Below, piece after piece: positions 25,289-32,872 of a DNA stretch of 64,000 nucleotides. The DNA comes from CAYYJS01 sp964472315. GTDB taxonomy: Bacteria; Verrucomicrobiota; Kiritimatiellia; UBA8416. The stretch is from the NCBI GenBank assembly GCA_964472315.1, contig CAYYJS010000015.1:6596-70595 (forward strand), given 5' to 3'. Under the pieces are notes generated by a model. That model searched no databases. It saw only the letters and a program-made list of their open reading frames with translations, and had not been told where the DNA came from. Both the position numbers and the translations under genes were made by a program. How positions within the stretch are numbered: position 1 is the first letter of the stretch; every line of letters starts with the position of its first letter.

Positions 25289-25816
25289 TTATGCCAACAT
25301 CGCCGCAACCTCGGCCGTCGTGCGTGCCAGGGCGTCTTTTGCCGCCGATACGCGCTTCAAGTGCGCCGTGCCGATCTGCGAACCGCTCGCGCACAGATTG
25401 CGCAACTCGGCATCTTGCGCCAAGCATCGCCGGACGTCCGGTTCCTGAACGATGTTGCACACCGCAAGTTGTTCGCGCAACTCGACGCGGCGCGCATTGG
25501 CGGCGGTGGCAAGGCGGGTGCGCTCGGCTTCATCCGCCCGGCGGCAACCTTCCAGGATGTCAAGGGCCTCCGTCGCCAGCGCCCGCGCCCGCGCGGCCAC
25601 AGCCAGGCGCTCGGGTTGCAGCTTTGCCAGCGCCTTCAGCCGTGCGTCGGCGTTGTCCGCCGTCACGGTCGCCGGGTCGCGCAACTCCTTCAGCCGTGCG
25701 CCCGCTTCCGCGTCTGCCGTCATCACCGAAGCGGCGTCGGCCGTGTACGAGTCAATTCGAGCACGCAGGGCGGCGTCGTAGTGCTCGGCAAGCGTGAGTC
25801 GTGGAAGTGCCATCAT
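25289..25816 (-). CDS. unknown helical protein of the element
   Basis: A 175-residue protein I do not recognise. It is rich in alanine, leucine, glutamate and arginine and is predicted to be almost wholly helical, with coiled-coil-like stretches (about 60-130). Two cysteines lie at CNIVQEPDVRRC. The start ATGATG (25816) overlaps the TGA of the upstream gene, so it is translationally coupled. Similar composition and coupling to the upstream 272-residue protein suggests they act together. Confidence 0.65.
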   Translation of the reverse strand: MMALPRLTLAEHYDAALRARIDSYTADAASVMTADAEAGARLKELRDPATVTADNADARLKALAKLQPERLAVAARARALATEALDILEGCRRADEAERTRLATAANARRVELREQLAVCNIVQEPDVRRCLAQDAELRNLCASGSQIGTAHLKRVSAAKDALARTTAEVAAMLA

Positions 25817-26631
25817 TTCGTCACCTTCGCTTTCTTCGTTGTCAACGATACGCGCGCGGCCTCCAAACGGACACGCTCCGCTTGAAAAGGCTTCTGCGCA
25901 TCCCGCAACGCTTTCTGCGCAATGTTCATCGCTCGCGTGTTCGCATCGGTCTGCGAGTCCGCCCACGCGAAAATCGCGTTTGCCCGGGTTGCGCCCAATG
26001 CGTCGGTCGCCGCGAAAAGGCGCTTGCCATAGTCGCGAACCTTGGCGTTGAACGCTGAAGCGTTTGGCACATTGGCGGGCAGCAGCATCGTGGTGTACAT
26101 GATGCTTTTCGAGTCGATGGGCAGCCAGGGCCGGTCCGGTTCGCAAAGCAGCACGCGACGCTCCTCCGCCAGCTTGGCAACCGCGCGCTCGAACGTCGTC
26201 ACCTCTTTGTGAAAGTCGCTTTCGAGGTTGATCCGTGCGACGAAGCGCGTCACGTCGTCACCGCACACCCGCGACAATTTCGCCGTCGTCATGCGGTGCG
26301 ACACTTCGACGGCCGCGAACGCTTGCGCCCGTCGTTCGTTGTACGCGGTGCAGCCCGCAATCCCGGACACCTCCGGGGGCAGCATCGCCTTGAGTTCGTC
26401 AGTCGTCTTCATCGTCTGGCCTCTTTCTGCCGCATGCGCGGCGTTCTTTTTGCTCGCCACGCCAACAGCGGCGCGCGAATTGGTAAGCCTCTCGCGGATG
26501 GCGTCCACGAAGTCCGCCCATGCGGAAACCGTCGCCTCAACGGCCGTCAAAAAGTTTTCGGCGGTGGCGTTCGTGCAGGCGTCAATCGCTCGTTTCAGTC
26601 CGTCCGCCGTCGCTTTCAGTTTGTCGCTCAT
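25813..26631 (-). CDS. unknown protein of the element
   Basis: A 272-residue protein without a recognisable domain. The N-terminal 65 residues form a helical region (LKATADGLKRAIDAC, ENFLTAVEATVSAWADFVDAI). A second methionine with an upstream G-rich stretch begins MKTTDELKAMLPPEV, so an internal start is possible. The C-terminal third is basic and helical, ending VSLTTKKAKVTK. It lies between the terminase fusion and the 175-residue gene. Position after a terminase might suggest a portal or scaffold, but length and sequence do not support a portal. Confidence 0.62.
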   Translation of the reverse strand: MSDKLKATADGLKRAIDACTNATAENFLTAVEATVSAWADFVDAIRERLTNSRAAVGVASKKNAAHAAERGQTMKTTDELKAMLPPEVSGIAGCTAYNERRAQAFAAVEVSHRMTTAKLSRVCGDDVTRFVARINLESDFHKEVTTFERAVAKLAEERRVLLCEPDRPWLPIDSKSIMYTTMLLPANVPNASAFNAKVRDYGKRLFAATDALGATRANAIFAWADSQTDANTRAMNIAQKALRDAQKPFQAERVRLEAARVSLTTKKAKVTK

Positions 26632-26661
26632 GGTCCTTCTTTCTGCCCTTGCCGGGCCTGT

Positions 26662-29253
26662 TCATCGCCTCCGCGTCATGCGGCGGCCAAAGTCTTCAGT
26701 GGTTCCGCAACTGTAATCTTCATCCATTGGAACATGGCATTGACGCCGTGGCGCCGGTCTCTGTTGTCGCGGTGCCGCGCCGCCCCCCGTTCCGATGCCG
26801 CCCCAGGCGGCGGCCACGTACAACATCGTTACCGCGTCGCCGTAGTCATGCCAGCCGGGTTGCGAGTGCCAGCGCCACACAGGGCCGAATTGCCCGGACA
26901 ACTTCTCAACCAGCTTTTCGCGGGTCACTTGCTCGGCGAACTCGGCATGCCGCGCCCCATCGAACAGGCTCAGGCTCCCCGGTGCGTTCGGACTGGCAAG
27001 CCATGCCCGTTGCGAAACTTCCCGCCATGCGTCGGCATTGAATGCCAGGAATCGCCCCGCAACGGTGGATTCGGCAAGGTGGCAGTTTTCACGCGGTGCG
27101 CCGATTGTGCCCTTGCCGCCGGGCCGGTACTTGTCCGCCGAAAAACCGCGCGCACACATAACGGGGATTCCCAGCGTTCGCGCCGGGCCGTCCAGGTAGC
27201 GCCGCACAACATCGGGCATGTAACCCGCGTCAATGACCCACAGCGAAGGGCGGGCCGGTTCCCCGGCGCGCGTCAGCGGCAACGCGGCAATGCCCGCGCC
27301 GTGCGCAACGAGTGCCTCAAACATGGCGCGCTTGGCTTCACTCTCCGGGCAGTTCGTCGGAACGATTCCGCGCCCGTTGTTGTCGTGCCGGCCGTACCAG
27401 GCGAGCCACGCGGTTTGGTCGTTGCCGAATCCGGCGGCGGCGGAATGCAGCCCATAGTGGTTAAGGTCGGTTGCGGCTACGATCAGCCGGGCCTCGGCAG
27501 GCAGTTCGCCGCGGCGGCGGTCCGGATGAATGCGGGTCGCCACAAGGGCGGCGCTCAGGTCGTAGACGGTCGTTTCGGTTCTCATGGGTGCATTCTGCCT
27601 TTCTGCCATGAACGCCCGTTCGCCCAGCCGGTAGTAGTCGAACATCGCGGCATAGAATGCGTCGGGGTCATGGCGCTTTTTGTCAAACCGGGCGGGCCAC
27701 GAAACAGCCATGCCCTCAACCATGGCGGCTTTGTTCGCCTTGTAAAACGCCCGCGCCCGCTTTCCGCCGTCGTGCTCCGACAGCCCTTCGACGCGCACGG
27801 CGTTCCATTGCTCCCACAGGCGACGGGCGGGCGATGCCTTATCGGCGAACCCATCCGGCCATTGCGTGACTTGCCCGACTCTGACGGCCTCGAAGTCGGC
27901 ATGCGTCAGGAAGTATTCGGCAACATCGCCCTCGTTCGCGACGGTACACGCCACCATGACAGAAAGCCGGGTGCCGGGTCCGCTCAGGTTGAACAGGTCG
28001 GACTCGATTCGTTCAACGGTTTGCCGGGTCAGCTTCGGACTTTCGGCCGTCGGTTTGTCTTGCGGATCGTCCAACAGCAGCACGTCGGGCCGGATTGTCG
28101 AACCGTCCGGCAGCCCGGCATGCAGCCCCCGGACGTTGCCCGCGATGCTCACAGCCCCCAGCGCGCCGCGCCCGTCGGGCAACACAAGCGCGCCGTCCAT
28201 CACTCGAACGTCAGCCCCGCACAGGTCGCCGGTGTCCGCCCATGCCATGCCCTTCAAGCGGTTCGCGTGCGTTGACACCTCGAACGGGCCGCACACCTCG
28301 GGGTAATCCGCGCGCAACCGGTCGTTGTCTGCCAGGGTCGCTATCCACTTGCGCAGCATGCGGCGCGCCGCTTGGTGACTCCATCCGGCAACCACAGGGA
28401 AGCGACACGCCCCGGACAGAACAGCCCACAGGGCCACGCCAGCGAGCACGGTTGTCTTGCCCGTGCCGCGCGGCGCCGCCGTCGCCATGCCCGCGCCGGT
28501 GCGGATCGCCCGGACAGCGGCCGCGATAATGTCTCGATGAACGCCACCCCACGGAAGCGGGAATGCGGCTTCCAGATACCAGCGCAACCAGCCGGCCGGG
28601 TCGCGTTCCAGGCGTGCGCGGCGGGCCGGGTCCGCACAGGATCGGCGCTCGATCATCGAAGACGCCTTGCGACGGTCCCGGCGGCGCTCGTTCGCGTCGC
28701 GGGCCGTGCCGTGCATCACATTGGCGGCCGCTTCCCATTGTTCCGACAGCGCCGCATCGTCACAACCCCGGCACAAGCGCCAGTTCAACCCCAGGGCCAG
28801 CGGGACGGCTTCCACGCCAAGCCCGGCCAGGTGGTTGCGTAGGGCCGTCAGGGTTGCCCCGGTCGTGCCGATGTCGTCCACCAGCAGAACGCGCCCCCCG
28901 GCGGATGCCGGCGGCGGAAACTCCATCGAAGCCAGGTCAACCGGCGCGGCGTGTCCGTACTTGCGCGGCGCAGTGGCGGCCGTGCGACGGATCGTCACGC
29001 CGAAAAGCTCCTGTAGGCGGCTTGTTGCAGCCGGGTCATGCCCCGGTACAGTCCACGCGGAAGCGCAGCCCAGGTCAGCGCGGGCGGCCTCAACCAGGCG
29101 TTGCCACACGGCGGCGGATTCCCCGGACTTCTTGAACCTGAACACGCGTTGCGACGCCAGCGCCCCGCGTGTATCGCCCATCGCCCGCAGGCGGTATGTT
29201 GAGCGGTAAGGCAGCAGCCCCCGGATGCCAGTAGGTGACTCAGCGTAGATCAT
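26662..29253 (-). CDS. phosphoribosyltransferase-like domain fused to phage terminase large subunit
   Basis: An 863-residue uninterrupted frame with two unrelated parts. Residues 1-155 hold a type I phosphoribosyltransferase-like domain with the PRPP loop RVLLVDDIGTTGATL (121-135), the most diagnostic motif of that fold. From about residue 205 it is a terminase large subunit: the packaging ATPase has Walker A AAPRGTGKTT (259-268) and Walker B PDVLLLDDPQD (389-399), and the nuclease half has LIVAATDLNHYG near 575 and LWVIDAGYMPDVVRRY near 660 as acidic metal sites. A CRGC motif (161-164) sits in the linker. No stop or frame change separates the parts; an internal start at Met180 or Met200 could also make terminase alone. 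The start is next to a G-rich ribosome site. Confidence 0.8.
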   Translation of the reverse strand: MIYAESPTGIRGLLPYRSTYRLRAMGDTRGALASQRVFRFKKSGESAAVWQRLVEAARADLGCASAWTVPGHDPAATSRLQELFGVTIRRTAATAPRKYGHAAPVDLASMEFPPPASAGGRVLLVDDIGTTGATLTALRNHLAGLGVEAVPLALGLNWRLCRGCDDAALSEQWEAAANVMHGTARDANERRRDRRKASSMIERRSCADPARRARLERDPAGWLRWYLEAAFPLPWGGVHRDIIAAAVRAIRTGAGMATAAPRGTGKTTVLAGVALWAVLSGACRFPVVAGWSHQAARRMLRKWIATLADNDRLRADYPEVCGPFEVSTHANRLKGMAWADTGDLCGADVRVMDGALVLPDGRGALGAVSIAGNVRGLHAGLPDGSTIRPDVLLLDDPQDKPTAESPKLTRQTVERIESDLFNLSGPGTRLSVMVACTVANEGDVAEYFLTHADFEAVRVGQVTQWPDGFADKASPARRLWEQWNAVRVEGLSEHDGGKRARAFYKANKAAMVEGMAVSWPARFDKKRHDPDAFYAAMFDYYRLGERAFMAERQNAPMRTETTVYDLSAALVATRIHPDRRRGELPAEARLIVAATDLNHYGLHSAAAGFGNDQTAWLAWYGRHDNNGRGIVPTNCPESEAKRAMFEALVAHGAGIAALPLTRAGEPARPSLWVIDAGYMPDVVRRYLDGPARTLGIPVMCARGFSADKYRPGGKGTIGAPRENCHLAESTVAGRFLAFNADAWREVSQRAWLASPNAPGSLSLFDGARHAEFAEQVTREKLVEKLSGQFGPVWRWHSQPGWHDYGDAVTMLYVAAAWGGIGTGGGAAPRQQRPAPRRQCHVPMDEDYSCGTTEDFGRRMTRRR

Positions 29254-29458
29254 TCAGACACCCCCCGCCCGGCGCGGACGCCCATCGGGCCGATACATTT
29301 TTGTCGTGGGGCGCCGGAAGGGGTATCGCGCGGGAAAGGGGGCAGGGAGGACCCGCATAGGGCCTTGTTTTCGGCCTCGGCATGCCGCAACCCATCGCCC
29401 GCGTAGCGCGTCGGCAACTAGGTTCCGGGCGGGGGTGCATGTCGGTCATGTCGGTCAT
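29240..29458 (-). CDS. small coupled ORF between the helicase and the terminase fusion
   Basis: A 72-residue frame whose ATG overlaps the helicase stop as ATGA and whose end overlaps the start of the terminase fusion by 14 bases. It begins MTDMTDMH, encoded by a 9-bp tandem repeat (29438-29458), and is rich in proline and arginine with four cysteines. No family is recognised. The repeated ATGA coupling throughout this operon is the main support. Confidence 0.45.
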   Translation of the reverse strand: MTDMTDMHPRPEPSCRRATRAMGCGMPRPKTRPYAGPPCPLSRAIPLPAPHDKNVSARWASAPGGGCLNDLR

Positions 29459-31344
29459 GTCGTCACTTCTGAAACTTTTCCACGAGAAGAATTCCCAGAA
29501 AAACTTTGTAAACTGGCGTCATGGGCGTCATGGGCGTCATGGTCGCCCGTTTTCCAGTCTTCGCGAAGCTCCACGCCAACCCAACCGCGCCCGGCATATC
29601 GACGGTCAGACTTGCAGTCATGCCCCCGCAATCGCTCCTGCAGGCGCTTGGGCGCAACCCGGTAGCGTTCGGTCGTCCCGTTTTCGCCGGCGTGTTCGTT
29701 GTAGGCGCGCCACACGTCAGACCACAGCGCCCAGGCGTGAGGGGTGAACCGTAGGCAATCCTCGAAGAACGCGGCCAGCGGGTCGGATTCCTGCCGGTAT
29801 GCGGCCGTTGAACGGGTTACGGCGTCCGGTACGCGCAAGCCCTCGCGTTGCCACCGCAGGCAGCCCTCGACAGCCCATGCAAGCACAGCCGGCGCGCCAC
29901 CGTCGGGATCGCGCAGGTATGGTTTGAGCGTCTTGTCGCGGCGTTCGGGGGGGACGGTGCGCTCGAAGCCGATTCTCAGGATTCGCCGCCATATCGCGCC
30001 ATCATCGGCGGACACCTTGGGGCAGTGATTCAGCGCCAGCCATAGCTTGAACTGGGGGCGGAAGTCGAATAGTTCGGCGTACAGGTGCCGGGCCGTTATG
30101 GGTTCGCCGCCGGTCAGATTCTTTGCCAGCGCCTCGGCAAGTTCCTTCCCCTGTTCCATCTCGGACGCGGCGGCCAATCGCGCACCTGCAAGTCCGGCGA
30201 GTTCAGGCGTCGCCCCGCCCGCGTTCGTGTCGCGCTTCTTGGTCAGCAGGTCGCTCGATACAGTACGAGCATAGTCGCCCATGATCGCCCGGACGGCATC
30301 CAGGAACGTTGACTTGCCCGTGGCTTCCGGGCCGAAGATTAACAGCAGGATTTCCTCGGTGGTCAAGCCGGTGAGAGTGTACCCGACGAGGACCTGCAAA
30401 CAGGCGATAACATCCGCGTCGCCCCCGGTGGCGTCGTCAAGGAAGCGCTCCCAGCGCTCGCAGCGACATCGCGGCCGGTACTCGACCGGCGCCACCTTGG
30501 TTAGCAGGTCCGCCCGATTGTGCGCTCGCAGGGTGCCGGTTCTCAGGTCAAGCGTGCCGTTCAAGACGTTCAACGCCCATGGGTCGGAGTCCAGTTCATC
30601 GGCGGCGACGGCGATACCCGGCCGGCTCTTCGCCACCTCCACCATGGCGGCCAGCTTGTCGCGGGCCTCGGACTTGACCGCGTGCTTGAACAGTTCTTGC
30701 CCCATGTCGCGGCCGCGTCCGGCGCTTGCGGGTGCGGCGGCGGCCTCGTGCCGGATCGCCCGCGCGGTTTCGGCCGCCAAGCCGTAGATACGCAGCGCGG
30801 AATCGACAACCCATCGCCGGCCGTCCCACACGCGCCACACTTTGCGCGCGACATCCCACCGCATCGAATCGCCGTGCATCGCAACCAGGCGTTCGGCGTT
30901 GCCCAAGTCGGTCAGCGCATACGGCATCCCACCTCGGGCGGCCTCGACGGGATTGGCCGGGCGGTTGCGGGCGGTTGCGACGCGCTCGATGTAGAATGGT
31001 GCGTGCTCGGAAGTGGGGCATGCGTCGGCGCAGGCATCGAAGAAGGTGGACGGCAATCCAGTCGCGTCAAGCATCGAAAGCGGATCAACCAGTTGTCCGG
31101 CCGCGCGCAGTCGTAGGGCGGTGGCGAACGCGAATGCGCAATCCGAGCAGGCAAACATGTCCGGTTGCAGCTTGGCGGCGACGGCTAGGTCAACCGCATC
31201 TTCGTCCACGATCAACGCGCCGATCAGCGCCCGCTCGAATTGTGAAGCATCCCCCGCGCCGGACGCCGCAGAACCGCCAGGAAGTGCGGCGGTGCCGGCG
31301 GGCGGGGGCAAATGGTTGCGCTGGCGGTTCTGGGGGTAACTCAT
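29455..31344 (-). CDS. replication protein: DnaB-N domain fused to D5-type SF3 helicase
   Basis: A 629-residue protein. Residues about 34-115 match the N-terminal domain of DnaB helicases (ERALIGALIVDEDAVDLAVAAKLQPDMFACSDCAFAF). A D5_N-like region follows (VWRVWDGRRWVV, then WALNVLNGTLDLRTG), then an SF3 ATPase with Walker A LLLIFGPEATGKSTF (334-347) and the ELFDFRPQFKLWLALNHCPKV motif. This is the P4/D5 primase-helicase family; the primase part seems replaced by the DnaB-N domain. The C-terminus ends in an acidic HDAHDAHDA tract. The start overlaps the HTH gene stop as ATGA. It would unwind the element origin. Confidence 0.83.
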   Translation of the reverse strand: MSYPQNRQRNHLPPPAGTAALPGGSAASGAGDASQFERALIGALIVDEDAVDLAVAAKLQPDMFACSDCAFAFATALRLRAAGQLVDPLSMLDATGLPSTFFDACADACPTSEHAPFYIERVATARNRPANPVEAARGGMPYALTDLGNAERLVAMHGDSMRWDVARKVWRVWDGRRWVVDSALRIYGLAAETARAIRHEAAAAPASAGRGRDMGQELFKHAVKSEARDKLAAMVEVAKSRPGIAVAADELDSDPWALNVLNGTLDLRTGTLRAHNRADLLTKVAPVEYRPRCRCERWERFLDDATGGDADVIACLQVLVGYTLTGLTTEEILLLIFGPEATGKSTFLDAVRAIMGDYARTVSSDLLTKKRDTNAGGATPELAGLAGARLAAASEMEQGKELAEALAKNLTGGEPITARHLYAELFDFRPQFKLWLALNHCPKVSADDGAIWRRILRIGFERTVPPERRDKTLKPYLRDPDGGAPAVLAWAVEGCLRWQREGLRVPDAVTRSTAAYRQESDPLAAFFEDCLRFTPHAWALWSDVWRAYNEHAGENGTTERYRVAPKRLQERLRGHDCKSDRRYAGRGWVGVELREDWKTGDHDAHDAHDASLQSFSGNSSRGKVSEVTT

Positions 31345-31544
31345 GGCCGGGACTCCGGCACGATCTGAACGCGCATCGCCGAAAGCCATTTGTCCAGGTC
31401 GCGGCGGGCGAATAGAACCTTGCGGCTTCCGACACGGAAAAACGGGAGTTCCCCGGCGGCCTTGGCGGCGTCCAGGGTTCGCGCCGAAAGTGAACAATAG
31501 GCGCTTGCGTCGTTCTTTGTGAGGTAGGCGGTTGCATCGGTCAT
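31341..31544 (-). CDS. excisionase-type helix-turn-helix protein
   Basis: A 67-residue MerR-like HTH_17 protein. It reads YLTKNDASAYCSLSARTLDAAK, then GELPFFRVGSRKVLFARRDLDKWL, the classic excisionase/AlpA arrangement of a winged HTH followed by a wing with a conserved R-K-V pattern. It probably acts in excision or as a regulator of the operon. ATGA overlaps on both sides bind it to the Xre gene and the helicase gene. Confidence 0.85.
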   Translation of the reverse strand: MTDATAYLTKNDASAYCSLSARTLDAAKAAGELPFFRVGSRKVLFARRDLDKWLSAMRVQIVPESRP

Positions 31545-31756
31545 TGCGCGGCCTCCCCGGCGAACATCTCAGGAAAAGCCACCGACGGCGGCATGCCCAG
31601 CGAGTCCGCCCAGGTCCGGGCCTCGTCAACGCGCGGTCTGTAGCGGCCGCGCTCGATGTCGTAGACGCGTTGCTCAGTAATTCCGACGAGTTCGCCCAGC
31701 GCGACGGCGGGCAGCCCCGCAGCCAACCGCGCCGCCTTCAAGTGTCTTCGTTGCAT
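31541..31756 (-). CDS. Xre-family transcriptional regulator
   Basis: A 71-residue single-domain HTH_3 protein (LKAARLAAGLPAVALGELVG, ITEQRVYDIERGRYRPRVDEARTWADSLG). The fourth helix has the usual DIERGRYRP. It is the first gene of the replication-packaging operon, behind the terminator at 31829 and a palindrome, so it is likely to repress its own promoter. The start at 31756 is chosen; the upstream open stretch is AT-rich regulatory sequence. Confidence 0.83.
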   Translation of the reverse strand: MQRRHLKAARLAAGLPAVALGELVGITEQRVYDIERGRYRPRVDEARTWADSLGMPPSVAFPEMFAGEAAQ

Positions 31757-31803
31757 CGCGTGCCCTTTGTTGTTTGTCTTTGTTGCTTGCAACTTAATAA
31801 CGC

Positions 31804-31820
31804 GGGACATTTCGTGTCCC
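31804..31820 (-). promoter_or_regulatory. candidate operator of the element's Xre regulator
   Basis: A perfect inverted repeat GGGACA-n5-TGTCCC about 48 bases upstream of the Xre start on the minus strand, followed by an AT-rich stretch with a second small palindrome, TTGCAAGCAA. This is the expected place for a promoter and repressor site. Confidence 0.5.
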
Positions 31821-31828
31821 GGCAGCGA

Positions 31829-31867
31829 GAAAAAAAAAGGCCGGTCAGCATTTCGCCAACCGGCCTT
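31829..31867 (-). terminator. Rho-independent terminator after the 296-residue gene
   Basis: Read on the minus strand: AAGGCCGG, a loop of about 15 bases, CCGGCCTT, then a T run (complement of the A run at 830-836). It separates the integrase/unknown-gene unit from the Xre-led operon. Confidence 0.8.
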
Positions 31868-31888
31868 CAGTGTTGTTGCGTGGTGTCT

Positions 31889-32779
31889 CTACGTGGTGAA
31901 CGCCTTGCCCGTGTACCGCCAGCGCCCGGAAACGGGTTTCAAGTGTTCGTGCAGATAGGCGCCCGCGTCGCGGTGGTGTTTCTTCACTTCGTCAATGGCG
32001 CGCCGGATCGCTTTATCAACCCGCGTTCGCTCGGTTTCGGATACAGGGTCCGGCGGCCGGCGGCGGCCTCGGGGTGCCCCCTCGCCATACGCTCGAAGTT
32101 CGCGGCGGATGTTTTGCGCGTGCTCGGTGTCGCCGTCGGCAATCGCCCCGCGCAACTCTTCTTTCCGGCTCGCAACGTAAGCCACGATTTCCGGGTCATT
32201 CATCCATCGGCGACGCTCCGCTTCGTCGGCGTGGTCAACCGATCTTCGGTCCGCATCGGTTCCCGGCGTCGGTGTGTTTTCGTCTTGCTCTACAGTACAC
32301 GCAGCGCCGGGCGGTAACGGGTGCGCCATGCCGCACAATTCGCGCGGCGTCAACCCCTCGGTGCCGCATTTCAGCAGCGCATGAATATACGCCATGCCCT
32401 TTTTGTTTTCCAGCAGCGGCGCGCGCCGTCCGCCGTACGCAACAAGCCACAAGTTGCCCATGCGTGCGAAAATACTTCCGCGGGACTCAACGGCGGCAAG
32501 AATACTCTCGAAGTGCTTCTTGTCGCGCTCCTGTTGCCAGTCTCGAACACGAAGAACACGGCGCGCCCGGCCCTCGGTGGCCGGCGCATACTTCCGCCCA
32601 TCAGCGTCACGATATACCGCACCCCCCATGTCGCGGAATTCGCCCCAGTCTATGAAACGGGAAAGCAGCGCTTCATGCTCGCGTTCTTCGGCGGGTGTCA
32701 GCGTGCGGCCGGTCAACTCGCCCAGGCGGCGCAAGTCCGCCGGTGTGGGTCGTTTCGATTTCGGTGTGGTCGTTTTCAT
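31889..32779 (-). CDS. unknown charged protein downstream of the integrase
   Basis: A 296-residue protein, strongly charged, with no recognised domain. N-terminal residues about 10-40 (PADLRRLGELTGRTLTPAEE) look like a short helical hairpin. The C-terminal half is helical and basic (ETERTRVDKAIRRAIDEVKKH). It is the second gene after the integrase, ends in a terminator, and could be cargo or a regulator. The start at 32779 lies about 90 bases after the integrase stop. Confidence 0.6.
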   Translation of the reverse strand: MKTTTPKSKRPTPADLRRLGELTGRTLTPAEEREHEALLSRFIDWGEFRDMGGAVYRDADGRKYAPATEGRARRVLRVRDWQQERDKKHFESILAAVESRGSIFARMGNLWLVAYGGRRAPLLENKKGMAYIHALLKCGTEGLTPRELCGMAHPLPPGAACTVEQDENTPTPGTDADRRSVDHADEAERRRWMNDPEIVAYVASRKEELRGAIADGDTEHAQNIRRELRAYGEGAPRGRRRPPDPVSETERTRVDKAIRRAIDEVKKHHRDAGAYLHEHLKPVSGRWRYTGKAFTT

Positions 32780-32872
32780 GTCGCGTTCTCCTATTAGAAC
32801 GCCCAGGGCGGCCGGAATAGGCCAGCGCGCCCCAGGACTTCCGGCGGGGATCAACCGCCGGTCAATTTGTGT

